Positions 33,771 through 44,234 are shown, counted from the stretch's first letter. The stretch: DNA of 64,000 nucleotides from Gemmatimonadota bacterium (GCA_028877215.1 JAPPFJ010000011.1:1-64000); one strand, 5' to 3'. The notes: generated from the sequence alone by a model not told the origin. Translations and numbers: made by a program.

Positions 33771-34520
33771 TCAGTCACGTTGGCGGATAATGTAGTCCGC
33801 AACGTCGATCATCGTGGCGGTCCAGATCCGGCTCCGGTTACGGTCCAGGAACCGGGCGACTTCCCTCAATGCCGCTGAAGATATGGAGAGATGCTGTCCT
33901 CCGATGCCGTGCATGCAGATGACCGCCCAGAGGCCGTCATCGACGGCGTTTTCGATGAATGCGACGATCTCTTCACCGGAATGGCCGTCGACGGCAAAGG
34001 ACCAGGTGCAGGCCAGGTCGATCCGTTCCGGATGGTTGGCGCGCTCGCCCCAGCCCCTCGCGGCCTTGAAACGGCGGGCGACGAGCGGCACGTAGGACTG
34101 TCGGTTCTCGCCGGCGCCGACGTACGTCTGGTAACAGGGGTAACAGAAAGTACGGTCACCGCGTTGTTCGGGAAACAGGCGGTTCAGGTCTTCAGTGGCT
34201 TCGTCGATGGTCCGCGCGATGTCGTCCAGCCTCAGGTTTTCCAGACAAAAGCCGTCGTCGCGGAATCCGAAATTGCAGGAGCAGGGGTGCATGGAGGTGT
34301 GATTCCCCAGTTCGTGGCCGTTCTTGCTGGCTTGTTGCCAGCGGGGAATCTGCGATTCCCAGGCTTGCGACCGCCCCGGGTTGACATAAAATGTCCCCTT
34401 CAGGCCGCAATCGTCCAGGCAGGGAATCGCATTGTCCAATTGCGTATCGAGGCCGTCGTCGAAGGTGAGACTTACGGCGCCGTGGAAGCCTTCAGGCCAG
34501 AAGGAGCGGTCCGGTGGCAT
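33771..34520 (-). CDS. Polysaccharide deacetylase family protein (NodB homology)
   Basis: 249 residues, no signal peptide. Catalytic base/metal motif LTFDDGLD (TFDDG) and the zinc motif HELGNHTSMHP are in the usual order. RTFCYPCYQTY corresponds to motif 3, and VICMHGIGGQH carries the C-terminal His. The family removes N- or O-acetyl groups from sugars; cytoplasmic members act on small amides too. It lies 11 bp before the epimerase gene's stop, so the two share an operon. Confidence 0.88.
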   Translation of the reverse strand: MPPDRSFWPEGFHGAVSLTFDDGLDTQLDNAIPCLDDCGLKGTFYVNPGRSQAWESQIPRWQQASKNGHELGNHTSMHPCSCNFGFRDDGFCLENLRLDDIARTIDEATEDLNRLFPEQRGDRTFCYPCYQTYVGAGENRQSYVPLVARRFKAARGWGERANHPERIDLACTWSFAVDGHSGEEIVAFIENAVDDGLWAVICMHGIGGQHLSISSAALREVARFLDRNRSRIWTATMIDVADYIIRQRD

Positions 34521-34531
34521 GACTTCCTTTT

Positions 34532-35509
34532 CTAATCCGTCGGGAGGACGCCGATGTCCCCGCCTCGGCGGTACGCCAGGGCGTCGTCGATCATCCGCCG
34601 GATATCGTACCCGGGTTTGAAACCCAGCAGTCCGCGGGCTTTGGACAGGTCGAATTCGTAGAACGTGGGGTCGCCCTTCAGGACCGCTTCGACAAACGGG
34701 ATCCCCAGACGCTCCGAAAGATGGGGGACGGCTTCATCCCAGGTGAATGGCGCGGGGCCGGCGAGCTGGATGGTTTCGCCGGAAACGCCCTCGGCGCTCA
34801 TCGCGAGACGGCAGCCCAGGACAATATCCCGCACGTCGGCGACGTGTTTCTTGTACGGCCTGCCTTCCCGGTCCTTGAGTACCACCAGACGTTCTGTTCC
34901 CGTCCACATGCCCTTGAGTTCGGAACGGCCCTTCAATCCGCTCAGACGGAATTGCGGGAAGTCCAGAATCTCGCCCGCGCCGAAGACCAGGCAGAATCGA
35001 AGGATAACGACCGGCAGTTGGTAGGTGGACCAGTACCCGGTGCAGAGTTCTTCGCCCAGCGATTTGGACAGGGCGTACCATCCACGGCAGCGCCGGGGGG
35101 TTCGGTCTTCCCGGATCGGTTCGGCCAGTCCGCCGGGGACGTACTTTTCGTAAATGGCGTCGGTGCCCGCGAATATGAACCTGGGCAGTTTGTCCTGCGC
35201 CCTGGCGGCCTCCAGCATGTTGAACGTGCCGCGTACGTTGATGTCGAAATAGTCGGTTTCGGAAAAGGGACCGCCGCCCTGAAAGGCCGCGCCGAGGTGG
35301 TAAACCGTGCTGACGCCCTTTGCGGCCGCGAGGACGTCTCTCGGTTCCGTAAGGCTGCCGGTGACAAGCTCGACGTCCAGAGCGTTCAGTTTGTCGATGC
35401 GGGGGTCTCGAGGCCAGACCAGGCCTCGTACGGAATGTCCCTCGTTAACGAGCGTTCTGGCCAGGTTGGCGCCGATTCTTCCTGTTATGCCGGTGATGAG
35501 AACAGACAT
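34532..35509 (-). CDS. NAD-dependent epimerase/dehydratase family protein
   Basis: 325 residues. Extended SDR: ITGITGRIGANLAR dinucleotide motif, VYHLGAAFQGG, and the catalytic WYALSKSLGEEL (YxxxK). LRFCLVFGAGEI resembles the strand after the active site of sugar epimerases. The nucleotide-sugar or other substrate cannot be assigned. First gene of a minus-strand pair with the deacetylase. Confidence 0.88.
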   Translation of the reverse strand: MSVLITGITGRIGANLARTLVNEGHSVRGLVWPRDPRIDKLNALDVELVTGSLTEPRDVLAAAKGVSTVYHLGAAFQGGGPFSETDYFDINVRGTFNMLEAARAQDKLPRFIFAGTDAIYEKYVPGGLAEPIREDRTPRRCRGWYALSKSLGEELCTGYWSTYQLPVVILRFCLVFGAGEILDFPQFRLSGLKGRSELKGMWTGTERLVVLKDREGRPYKKHVADVRDIVLGCRLAMSAEGVSGETIQLAGPAPFTWDEAVPHLSERLGIPFVEAVLKGDPTFYEFDLSKARGLLGFKPGYDIRRMIDDALAYRRGGDIGVLPTD

Positions 35510-36666
35510 GGAGAAGGATGTTAAGTTCGAGATATTCGACAGGTATAGAGATGCCTGGTGTTATGTTACGGAAATCGACAGCAACACAGCGATCAGTTAA
35601 AATCAAGAAGGAAAAGGCAAAACCAAATTCAAAACCCCCTTTCCCCAGATTCCCTGCCTACGGCGTGTTCCTTTTGAAGCGACCAAAAGGAACCAAAAGT
35701 CGCCGCTGGGCGCGGGGCCTGCCATATGCATGGCGCGAATACCCGCACAGGACTCACCTGCTATGCTGGCCTGCCAACGACGGAGGATAACGTAAATCGG
35801 TGCGGGACGGAACAGCGCGCCCTGCTCTGGGAGTGCTCGCGAGAGACTTTGCGTCTGTACACGGTGTGGTTTCCAGGGTTGGAGCAGCTTTCAACCGTCA
35901 GCCAAAAGCGGTTTCTGTTAAGTATATCGTCTGTAGTCACCGATACGCCCCACGCCCCGTAGACCTCTCTCCCCGGCCCTCTCTCCTAAAGGAAAGAGGG
36001 AGCACGGCCGGGTCTCGCGCAATAGCAGATTTTTCCGTTCGAGCGACCGGGGGTACGGGGGGTTTTTCCGTGTTAATCCGTTCCGCGCCGATGTTTTGGT
36101 GCACGTCAGGGAGTCGCAGGCCACCGAGTTGCATTCGTCCCTCTGAAGGGATTCACGGAAAAACCGGCCCCCTGCCGAAGGGCGCGGTTCTTTTTGGTCC
36201 TTTTTCTTACGCGCATAAGAAAAAGGACGTAAGAAATAGAAAAATAAGGATTTATCAAAAAAGAACCGATTTGCAAATGACAAATCCTTTTTTGCCTTTC
36301 CGTTCAAAATCGTGCATACGGCGTGTTCCTTAAAAGCGGGGGAAGGGGGTGGTGAAGATTACAAACCATTTTGACCTGCTCTATCTAAACCACCCAGCGA
36401 TATGGGATGAATCGGTTTGCCTGGGGCTCTGTGCACAGGACAGGCAGGTGGACGAACGGTTTGGTATTCCGGTTGGGATTGGACATTAGTTATCGAATTT
36501 GCGGAGGAAAATCAAGGGCAATCGCGAAAGGTGGATTGCGGGATATTTCGCTTGCGGATTCGGTTTTTTTTTACTATTAAGACCATGGTTTCGAAGGACT
36601 CATCTGCTGTATTTTCCGGCGATTGACCTGAACGCGGGGGCGAAACCCTCCTGAGGAGGATTGACG
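35510..36666. repeat. Gene-free repeat-rich region
   Basis: 1.15 kb without a supported gene. The motif TACGGCGTGTTCCTT occurs at about 35660 and again near 36320. A CCCTCTCTCCTAAAGGAAAGAGGG hairpin-like segment lies at about 35978-36001, and a strong hairpin at 36197-36228. A longer plus-strand ORF (35800-36333) is rich in SPRPSLLKERG-type repeat-derived residues and is not called. Confidence 0.5.
36197..36228. repeat. Perfect 13-bp hairpin
   Basis: GTCCTTTTTCTTA and TAAGAAAAAGGAC are exact inverted arms around CGCGCA. AT-rich arms without a T-tract on the outer side make it more like a repeat element than a terminator. Confidence 0.6.
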
Positions 36667-37929
36667 ATGGACAAGCTGGCGATTCTGGGCGGATCCAAGG
36701 CGGTGAAAACCGATTCGGGAGATATGTTCACCTGGCCGATTATTACCCGGGAGGACGAGGAGGCCGCACTGGAGGTGCTGCGGCGCGGGGCCATGTCCGG
36801 CACGGACGTCACGGTGCAGTTCGAAAAGGAATATGCCGACTGGTTCGGCACGAAGTACGCGCTCGCGCACAACACGGGCACGTCGTCCATCCATTCGGCG
36901 ATGTTCGGTTGCGGCGTGGGCGTGGGCGATGAAATCATCTGCCAGAGCATGACGTTCTGGGCGTCGGTGCTGCAGGCGATGAATCTTGGCGCGACCATTG
37001 TGTACGCGGATATCGATCCGGATACGATCACACTCGACCCGGCAGACGTGGAACGGAAGATAACGGACCGGACGAAGGCGATCGTGGCCGTCCACTATTT
37101 CGGTCATCCGACCGACATGGATGCGATCATGGAGATCGCCAACGCCCGGGGTATAAAGGTCATCGAAGACGTCTCGCACGCGCACGGCGCGGAATACAAG
37201 GGTCGTTTGACGGGCGGGATCGGCCACGTGGGCGCGATGTCCTGCATGGCGGGAAAGTCGCTGGCCATTGGCGAGGCTGGGATGCTGGTCACGGACGACC
37301 AGGAAATCTATGAGCGCGCGGTTGCATTCGGCCATTACGAGCGGACGGGGCAGATCGAAAACCCCGAGTTGAAGAAGTTCGCGGGCCTGCCGCTGGGCGG
37401 GTTCAAATACAGAATGCACCAGCTGTCGTCAGCCGTGGGGCGGGTCCAGCTCAGGCATTACCGGGAACGGATGGAAGAAATCGACAGCGCGATGAACAGC
37501 TTCTGGGACCTGCTCGAAGGCGCGCCCGGCTTGCGCCCCCACAGGCCTCCGAAGGGTTCCGGCAGTACAATGGGCGGTTGGTACGCCGCGCACGGTATCT
37601 ATGTGCCCGAGGAACTCGGCGGGCTGCCCTTGCGGAAATTCTGCGAGGCGGTGCGCGCCGAAGGGACCTCGTGCGGCGCGGGTGCCAATCTGCTCATGCA
37701 CCTGCATCCCGTCTTAAACGACGCCGACGTCTACGGCCATGGCGAACCCACGCGAGTCGCGCATTCCGACGCCGACGTGCGGCAGGGCGAGGGCAGCCTG
37801 CCGCAGACGGAGCGGATGTCGGAGCGCCTGTTTTCCATTCCCTGGTTCAAACACCATCGCCCTGAAATCATCAGAGAACACGCGGAGGCCTTCCGAAAGG
37901 TGGTCACGCAGGCCGCGGAACTTCAGTAG
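36667..37929 (+). CDS. DegT/DnrJ/EryC1/StrS family aminotransferase
   Basis: 420 residues from the ATG at 36667 behind GAGGAGG. Type-I fold: HNTGTSSIHSAMFG, CQSMTFWASVLQA, and cofactor Asp in VIEDVSHAHGA. The PLP Lys is present in CMAGKSLAIGEAG, unlike the homologue at 22 kb. Sugar aminotransferase activity is expected, but PhyH- and Gfo-rich genomes carry many paralogues of unknown substrate. A terminator hairpin follows 63 bp downstream. Confidence 0.9.
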   Translation: MDKLAILGGSKAVKTDSGDMFTWPIITREDEEAALEVLRRGAMSGTDVTVQFEKEYADWFGTKYALAHNTGTSSIHSAMFGCGVGVGDEIICQSMTFWASVLQAMNLGATIVYADIDPDTITLDPADVERKITDRTKAIVAVHYFGHPTDMDAIMEIANARGIKVIEDVSHAHGAEYKGRLTGGIGHVGAMSCMAGKSLAIGEAGMLVTDDQEIYERAVAFGHYERTGQIENPELKKFAGLPLGGFKYRMHQLSSAVGRVQLRHYRERMEEIDSAMNSFWDLLEGAPGLRPHRPPKGSGSTMGGWYAAHGIYVPEELGGLPLRKFCEAVRAEGTSCGAGANLLMHLHPVLNDADVYGHGEPTRVAHSDADVRQGEGSLPQTERMSERLFSIPWFKHHRPEIIREHAEAFRKVVTQAAELQ

Positions 37930-37991
37930 GCTGCGGATCCATGCGAAGCGCGATGTTCTTCAAACTGGAACGCTTACGATCGTGGCACGGG

Positions 37992-38018
37992 ACGGCCGGC
38001 AAATCGTCGGCCGTTTTT
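37992..38018 (+). terminator. Rho-independent terminator after the DegT-family gene
   Basis: ACGGCCG and CGGCCGT pair around a 9-base loop, followed by TTTTTG. The rest of 38019-38408 has no gene. Confidence 0.75.
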
Positions 38019-38408
38019 GTGTTTGCAGGAAGCGCCTCGTACGCCGCGGGTGCGACCGGTCGCCGGGTACCGGATCAACCTGAAATGGCCGCAGGGGATT
38101 GAATTCCACCGACACTCTTGTTATATTGCTAACCTTGATTCGTAAGTCTTCGACGACGTTAATTCGAATATGTGCTATTTGATAAAGGCGATTAGAAGGC
38201 TGATTACCAGGATACACCAGGTCACTGGCCGTGAAGGGAAAAAACGTCTTTCCATACGTCGATAACGCCCTGTTTCGGAGGGTTTTATCGCGTCGCCGCG
38301 TTGCTTTTTTTTCGGATTGAGGCTAATTCGCCGGCCGGGTCGATTTACGGGCCTGTTTCCAGTCATTTCCAATCGATTGATGCTGGTTTTCAACGGGGAG
38401 ACTCATTC

Positions 38409-41324
38409 ATGTACAGGTTGCGATGTGCTTCGTCCGCACTGATCTTCGCCGTATTCCTGGGCTTATTCGCTTCCAGCGCAGACGGCGGATACACACACAT
38501 TAACAAACCGGGCGCCGACGATGCGATGGCGGTGCACATCTTCCGTCTGGACAACGGCCTCACGGTCTATCTCACGGAAAACCGTCAGACACCCCGGTTT
38601 TACGCGGAGATCGTCGTTCGGGCGGGCAGCAAACACGACCCGGCCGAATCCACCGGCCTGGCGCACTACCTGGAACACATGCTGTTCAAGGGGACGACGA
38701 GCATCGGCTCCCTGGATTACGAAAAGGAAAAAGCGCATCTCGACAACATCACCCGTCTCTACGAGGAGCATTTCAGCGAAACCGACCCTGAAAAGCGGAA
38801 GGCCATTTACGCCGAGATTAACAAGGAATCCCAGCTTGCCGCGCAATACGCCATTCCCAATGAAATCGACAAACTCTACAAGGCCATGGGCGGCACCGGT
38901 CTCAACGCGCACACCTGGCACGAAGAGACCGTGTACAGAATCAATCTGCCCGCCAACAGATTGCGCCACTGGGCGGTCATCGAATCCGAACGCTTCCGGA
39001 ACTCGGTCTTCCGGCTTTTTCAGTCGGAACTCGAAACGGTTTACGAAGAAAAAAACCGGTCCATGGACAACAAGGACCGGGCGATCATCTACGCCGTCGC
39101 CGATCTGCTTTACAAAAAGCATCCCTACGGCCAGCAGACCACGATCGGGAAAGTGGAACACCTGAAGAATCCGTCGCTGAAAAACATGTACTCGTTCTAC
39201 AACACCTATTACGTCCCGAACAATATGGCGATCGCGATATCGGGCGATATCCGGATCGACGAAACCATAAAGCTGATCGACCAGCACTTCTCGGCATGGG
39301 AGCCCGGGCCTCTGCCGAAGTTGCCCGATTGGAATGAGGCGCCACTGAAGGGCGCCGAACGGGTGCAGGTTGGGTTCCAGGGTGAGGAATACGTGCTTCT
39401 GGCGTTCAGGACGGCATCAAGGAGCCACCAGGACGCGGACGCGCTGAGACTCCTGGATATGATTCTGGATAACGCCACCGCCGGACTGATCAACCTGAAT
39501 CTCAATCAGAAACAGAAGGTCCGGCGGGCGGGATCGTATCCCTCGCTTTACAACGATAGCGGCGCACAGTTTCTCTGGGGCATTCCAAAGAAGGACCAGA
39601 CCCTCGAGGAAGTGGAACAGTTACTGCTCGATCAACTTGAAATCATAAAGGGCGGGCGTTTCGAAGACTGGATACTGCCCGCGATCGTCACCGACTTCAA
39701 GAAGAACAACAAGAGGGAGTTGGAGTCGGACAATGCCCGGGTGCGCCGGATCCGCAATTCGTTTCTGGCGTATCACGACTGGAACCATACGGTCAATGAG
39801 ATCGCCCGTCTGGAGCGGGTCACCAAGGACGACGTGGTCCGCGTCGCGCGGACGTATTTCGCGGACAATTACGTTGCCGGATACCGGGTCGATGAACAGC
39901 ACGAAATTCCAAAGATCGAGAAGCCCCGGATCGACAAGATCAACATCGACGCCACCCGCCAGTCGGCTTTTGCCGGCAACGTGCTGGCGATGCCGGTCGA
40001 GGAGATCGAACCCTCCTTTGTCGACCCGGGCAAAGATTATCAGATTGCCGATTACCACGATGACGTCCGGCTCTATTACTCCCGGAACCCCATCAACGAT
40101 CTCTTCACACTGACGTTCACCGCAGACCTGGGCAACAACCAGAACAACAGGATGGGGATGGCCGCCCGGTTGCTCGACAAGTCCGGTACCGCACGTCACG
40201 ACGCCGAAGCCCTGAAGAAGGAGTGGTACAAACTCGGCACTGAATTCTCGATGCGGGCGGGCAACAACGAAACCAGCGTAACCATCTCGGGGCTGGACGA
40301 AAACATCGAGGCTTCGCTTTCTCTGATGGCGGAACTTGCCAACAGCCCGTCCGCGGACAAATCGACCCTTGACGAACTCGTGAAGATCGTCCTGGCAGAA
40401 CGCGAAGACGCGAAAAAGAACCACCGCACCGTTCAGGGCGGCGTCGTTCTGTTCAACCGATACGGCGAGGACTCCCGATATCTGCGCGCGTTGCCGAACG
40501 AAGCCCTGCGTGAACTCGCCGTAGAGGAACTTCACGGACTGGTCCGCGGCCTGTTCAAACACAAACACACCATCGCCTATACCGGTTCTCTTCCTTTACA
40601 ACAGGTCCTGGCAGTTCTGAAAAAACATCATCGGATCCCGGGTTCGCTCGAGGATCCGCCGCCGTACAAGTTCTACAAGGCCCGGACTCCCGAACGGACC
40701 GAGATTCGCTTCTTCCACAAGCCGCTTGCGCAGGCCCTCGTTTATATAGAATTCGGCGATGAGGATTTCAACGAGGCGTCCGTCCCCGCGACCGAACTCT
40801 ATAACAGCTATTTCGGCGGCGGGATGAGCGGGATCGTCTTCCAGGAACTGCGGGAAGCCCGCGCGCTGGCCTACTCGGCGTGGGCGCGATATTTCAATGG
40901 CAACCGGAAGGGCGACCAGAATACCCTGGCCGGTTCCATCGCCTGCCAGCCCGACAAGACGATCGAAGCCGTCGAAGCGTTTATCGGCCTGATGGACGAC
41001 ATGCCGGTCACGCCCGAGCGATTCGAAGAAGCCCGCACCTCCATTCTGAACCGATATCGCACCAACAAGATCAGCTTTCGGCGGGTCCTGGGATCCGTAC
41101 GTTCCTGGGAACGGCTCGGTATTCCGGTGGATCCCCGGAAGTCGCGATTCGAGAGGATCCAGGCCGCCGGGATGGACGACATGCTGGCGTTCTACGGCAA
41201 GAACCTGAAGAACCGGGTGAAACTGATCTCCATCGTGGGAGACAAAGACAAAATCGACCTCGCTGCGCTGGAAAAATACGGTTCCGTCAGCGAGGTCGGT
41301 CTTGAAGACATCTTCGTGTTTTAG
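38409..41324 (+). CDS. M16-family zinc metallopeptidase, two-domain (pitrilysin/insulinase-like)
   Basis: 971 residues from the ATG at 38409, chosen because GGGGAG precedes it and a signal peptide follows (ALIFAVFLGLFASSADG). The inverted zinc motif HYLEH is at 86-90, with a third ligand Glu in SELETVYEEKN about 75 residues on. The C-terminal half carries the non-catalytic partner domain with REARALAYSAWARYF, the R/Y substrate motif. The enzyme is an exported, probably periplasmic, oligopeptidase of the fused alpha-beta kind. Confidence 0.93.
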   Translation: MYRLRCASSALIFAVFLGLFASSADGGYTHINKPGADDAMAVHIFRLDNGLTVYLTENRQTPRFYAEIVVRAGSKHDPAESTGLAHYLEHMLFKGTTSIGSLDYEKEKAHLDNITRLYEEHFSETDPEKRKAIYAEINKESQLAAQYAIPNEIDKLYKAMGGTGLNAHTWHEETVYRINLPANRLRHWAVIESERFRNSVFRLFQSELETVYEEKNRSMDNKDRAIIYAVADLLYKKHPYGQQTTIGKVEHLKNPSLKNMYSFYNTYYVPNNMAIAISGDIRIDETIKLIDQHFSAWEPGPLPKLPDWNEAPLKGAERVQVGFQGEEYVLLAFRTASRSHQDADALRLLDMILDNATAGLINLNLNQKQKVRRAGSYPSLYNDSGAQFLWGIPKKDQTLEEVEQLLLDQLEIIKGGRFEDWILPAIVTDFKKNNKRELESDNARVRRIRNSFLAYHDWNHTVNEIARLERVTKDDVVRVARTYFADNYVAGYRVDEQHEIPKIEKPRIDKINIDATRQSAFAGNVLAMPVEEIEPSFVDPGKDYQIADYHDDVRLYYSRNPINDLFTLTFTADLGNNQNNRMGMAARLLDKSGTARHDAEALKKEWYKLGTEFSMRAGNNETSVTISGLDENIEASLSLMAELANSPSADKSTLDELVKIVLAEREDAKKNHRTVQGGVVLFNRYGEDSRYLRALPNEALRELAVEELHGLVRGLFKHKHTIAYTGSLPLQQVLAVLKKHHRIPGSLEDPPPYKFYKARTPERTEIRFFHKPLAQALVYIEFGDEDFNEASVPATELYNSYFGGGMSGIVFQELREARALAYSAWARYFNGNRKGDQNTLAGSIACQPDKTIEAVEAFIGLMDDMPVTPERFEEARTSILNRYRTNKISFRRVLGSVRSWERLGIPVDPRKSRFERIQAAGMDDMLAFYGKNLKNRVKLISIVGDKDKIDLAALEKYGSVSEVGLEDIFVF

Positions 41325-41511
41325 CTCTCGTCTACATAAACCCAAACACTCATGGCCAGACAGGATAAATGCGGAAAGCACGACAGACGCTCACAATTCC
41401 GGCCGTGGTAGGGATACATCATTTCGTGAATTAGCCGAGTCTTGTATTCGTGCTTGACAAGTGTTGATAGCCTGGATATTTTTCCAGTAAATGACACAGG
41501 CGGAGAATGCA

Positions 41512-41727
41512 ATGATAGGGAAAATCTTTAGTGCCGATAACATCCGCATGGCCGTATTCCTGTTCACCCTGATAGGTGCCATGTGGACGCTCACAAACAG
41601 ACTCGAAGACAAAATGGACGCTCGCTTTGACAAGATCGAAACCCGCTTGGATCGGATCGACACCCGCCTGGATTCCTTCGGCGAACGAATTGCCAAAAAT
41701 GAAGCACGCTTAGACGTCTCCGAGTAA
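41512..41727 (+). CDS. Small membrane-anchored coiled-coil protein
   Basis: 71 residues from the ATG at 41512 (GGAG upstream). One helix (MAVFLFTLIGAMWTLTNRL) is followed by heptad-like repeats built on DKIETRLDRIDTRLDSFGER. Proteins of this shape resemble the small t-SNARE-like or CcdB-type membrane coiled coils. Function unknown. Confidence 0.65.
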   Translation: MIGKIFSADNIRMAVFLFTLIGAMWTLTNRLEDKMDARFDKIETRLDRIDTRLDSFGERIAKNEARLDVSE

Positions 41728-41729
41728 GC

Positions 41730-41941
41730 CCCGCCAACGCCTTCCGCGCCTCAAGCCACAAATCGAATTCCCTCTTTGGTTGCTCGCCATTGCCCGATTT
41801 CGCAACCGGTGGATCGCCTCTAAATAGCGATCTGGCGACCTCCTCCGGCGTAGCGTCGATTCTCACGTCTTCATTCAACTCCTCTTCAGTCTGCCACGCC
41901 GGACAATGCCTGAGCGTCAGAACCTGAGCCGCAGGCAGCAT
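41730..41941 (-). CDS. Possible small protein, uncertain
   Basis: A minus-strand reading frame encodes EELNEDVRIDATPEEVARSL and FDLWLEARKALAGL. The DATPEEVA-type segment resembles small hypothetical proteins in other bacteria. The frame runs on antisense to the coiled-coil gene, so its real end is unclear. It may be a remnant. Confidence 0.3.
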
Positions 41942-41953
41942 CCTTATTCCGGT

Positions 41954-43177
41954 TTACGAAGTCCATCCTGCAATGAAGTCCGAGGTCGTATAATTCTCCG
42001 GCATCTCGTTGAAGTGGTATTTCATAGGCCCTGACTGGAATCCGGGAACGAAATGCTCCGCCTCCGACCGGAGCATCCTGTCCAGAGGTTCGAACCGGTT
42101 CCACAATGTCTCGGCCTCCGATGCGCTGAATCGTTTTGCGAACTCGGGACCCCAGCTCAGGGTAATCGGATGTGCGCCCCGAAGCCGGCGGGAGAGTTCG
42201 TCCGGAACGTCGGGGTACGGGGCGTTTTTTGCGAGTCGGATCGCCAGGGCCGCTTTGCACATGAAGACCGTGGAGAGCAACCCTCCCTTTTCGCCTCTGT
42301 GGGGATGGAGCCGGTTCAACGCCTCCACGTACGCCTCACCGTCGCATTCGATAACCGCCCTGAGGGCTTCCTCCGAATGCCCCATCATCTCCCGGCTCCG
42401 GTCGTTCCACCGCCGGAACGCGGCCGCCGCTCCCGCGGAAAGGTGTTCCACGAACGAAAGATCGTCGATCGACGTGTGCGTGGAGAATCCGCCGTGAACG
42501 GTCCGTCTCAACCTGGGGCTGTAATTGCTGCCCCAGTGGAGGATCGGGAGGATGTAGACAACGCCGTCTCCCCCTTCAAGGTGGGTCCGGACGCCGTTCG
42601 GCAATGGCTGGCACGGATCGGCCAGCAGGTACTCGTTTTCCTCTTTCGTGTTGAACCGGATATGGCTGCCGGGGATCACCCACAGGACGCTGTCGTCGTA
42701 AAGGGGAATGTTCCACTGGACGTAACGGGGTCCCCCTTCCAGGATGTCGTCGATATACCCCTGGAGGGGGGCCGTGTCGATCGGGTGGTGGTCGCGATGC
42801 CACTTCGCGGGGCCGTGGTCCCGAACCGGATTGCACATCATCATCATTTCGGTGACCGATGCGTCTGCAACGTCCAGAAGCTGTGAACTGATGCCGTGAA
42901 TGTTCGGCTCGAGCCACACCTCCGCGGCGGGCGCCGTCTCCCGGCTGATTGCGCTGGCCAGCGGCGGCCGGTTGAGCATCAGGCGGGGCTGCGGGCTGGA
43001 TTCCCACTCGCCTCCCGGCGGGTCTCCTTCCTTTCTCATTGCCCTCCAGTTTTCCCGCTGCCGGTTCACGAGCGCTTCATAGGCCCGACGGACTTCCTCC
43101 AGCTTTTCCCGGGGAATGGCTTCCTTTACCACAAGGTAGCCCTCTTCCAGGAACCGGCCGCGATCGACTTCCTGCAT
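41954..43177 (-). CDS. Phytanoyl-CoA dioxygenase (PhyH) family protein
   Basis: 407 residues from the ATG at 43177 with GGAGG upstream. The iron ligands are in KWHRDHHP (HxD), and a distal His is in RTVHGGFSTH. The N terminus FLEEGYLVVKEAIPREKLEEV is typical. An extended C terminus (about 120 residues) goes beyond the core. The substrate is not predictable. It lies between another PhyH gene and the M16 peptidase. Confidence 0.87.
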   Translation of the reverse strand: MQEVDRGRFLEEGYLVVKEAIPREKLEEVRRAYEALVNRQRENWRAMRKEGDPPGGEWESSPQPRLMLNRPPLASAISRETAPAAEVWLEPNIHGISSQLLDVADASVTEMMMMCNPVRDHGPAKWHRDHHPIDTAPLQGYIDDILEGGPRYVQWNIPLYDDSVLWVIPGSHIRFNTKEENEYLLADPCQPLPNGVRTHLEGGDGVVYILPILHWGSNYSPRLRRTVHGGFSTHTSIDDLSFVEHLSAGAAAAFRRWNDRSREMMGHSEEALRAVIECDGEAYVEALNRLHPHRGEKGGLLSTVFMCKAALAIRLAKNAPYPDVPDELSRRLRGAHPITLSWGPEFAKRFSASEAETLWNRFEPLDRMLRSEAEHFVPGFQSGPMKYHFNEMPENYTTSDFIAGWTS

Positions 43178-43239
43178 TGTACTTCCTCCAGATTCATCGC
43201 CCTGGCCCGTGAGCATTTGTCATGCTCCTGGCCCGTTTC

Positions 43240-43330
43240 CTGCATCAGGTTTTGATCTTGCCTTTTGTTTCAAATCCTGCTTAATCCTGGTCGGTTTTGA
43301 CTTTCATCCTGTTTATCCTGTCCATCCATG
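43240..43330. repeat. Interspersed AATCCTG/TCCATCC-type repeat
   Basis: Consecutive short words AATCCTGCTTAATCCTGG and CATCCTGTTTATCCTGTCC, a low-complexity interspersed repeat found between genes in several environmental phyla. It ends at the stop of the PhyH gene downstream. Confidence 0.5.
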
Positions 43331-43340
43331 TAAGTTTGTG

Positions 43341-44234
43341 TTATCCGGTCGAAGTCCCGATAAACGTCTCGGGCCACTTCGGCTCGTAGTTGCTCTCGAA
43401 GAGCCAGTCGAAGTCCTCCGGAACGATGTGCGCCCGGTCGGGCCGCAATTTCCGGCGCAGCTTCGGGAAGAAATCCATCAGCGCGTCGCGCTGGCCCTTC
43501 GGGAGTCCGCACGAAACGCCCGAAGCCGCATAGGCGGAAAGCATCGCTTTTCGGGGAACCGTGTCCTCATTCTGCCAGGCCGAGTGCAGGCCGGAACTGC
43601 ACAGCATCAGCATCTGCCCCCTGCGCGCCACCATGGGTGTCGGTTCCTGCTCCAGCCAGGGCGAATCCGTCAGGTCGGGGACATGCTCCGGATAGGCCGG
43701 CGCGCCTTCGGGTGGGTCCGGGCGCACGCCATGAACGCGCGGCAGCATGGCCTTGTGCTCCGGCTTCAGGACGCGGTTCCAGTATTCCATGATGGGCCGG
43801 TGGCTGCCTGGAAGTATGCGCATCGCCCCGCGATGCTCCGGCACGTCATTGAGCCAGAACCAGAGCTCGGCGCGCATCCTTCGAGGCGTCGCCTGGAAGT
43901 CTTCCCACGTGGCCTGGATGTCGGTGTGGCATCCTCCGGCCCACTGGTCTCGCACGCTCCCGAAAGGCGCTTTGGCAGGTGAACGGCCGTGGGGGGACAC
44001 GCCCCACCACAGATGTACGGCATCCGCGCGCAACAGGTCCATGGCCACTTCTTCAAAGTAGGGGTGCTGGAAGACGTCAAGATAGTCCGGTTCTTCGTAG
44101 AACGGACGGCCGCTCGCCGTCAGCCGGTCCCACGCGGCTTCGGCCCGGTCCAGCTCGGCGGTTGTAAACGGGCTGTCGACGGTGACGGCGCCCTGTTCCT
44201 CGTATTGTCTCATTTCCGTTTCTGACAGTGCCAT
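43341..44234 (-). CDS. Phytanoyl-CoA dioxygenase (PhyH) family protein
   Basis: 297 residues, GGGAGG before the ATG. Iron ligands HxD in GGCHTDIQ and a distal His in SSGLHSAWQ, with Arg in VPRKAMLSAY for 2-oxoglutarate. The N terminus (MRQYEEQGAVTVDSPF) is typical of the family. The 5' end abuts the truncated VapC locus, so a deletion may have brought this gene behind the antitoxin promoter. Confidence 0.87.
   Translation of the reverse strand: MALSETEMRQYEEQGAVTVDSPFTTAELDRAEAAWDRLTASGRPFYEEPDYLDVFQHPYFEEVAMDLLRADAVHLWWGVSPHGRSPAKAPFGSVRDQWAGGCHTDIQATWEDFQATPRRMRAELWFWLNDVPEHRGAMRILPGSHRPIMEYWNRVLKPEHKAMLPRVHGVRPDPPEGAPAYPEHVPDLTDSPWLEQEPTPMVARRGQMLMLCSSGLHSAWQNEDTVPRKAMLSAYAASGVSCGLPKGQRDALMDFFPKLRRKLRPDRAHIVPEDFDWLFESNYEPKWPETFIGTSTG

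Noticed and set aside
32472..33878. 468-residue plus-strand ORF
   Set aside because: Antisense shadow of the DSD1-family gene, which has clear PLP motifs on the other strand.
35800..36333. 177-residue plus-strand ORF
   Set aside because: It translates hairpins and repeated words (SPRPSLLKERG, AHKKKD), has no ribosome site, and matches repeat-derived ORFs rather than any protein family.
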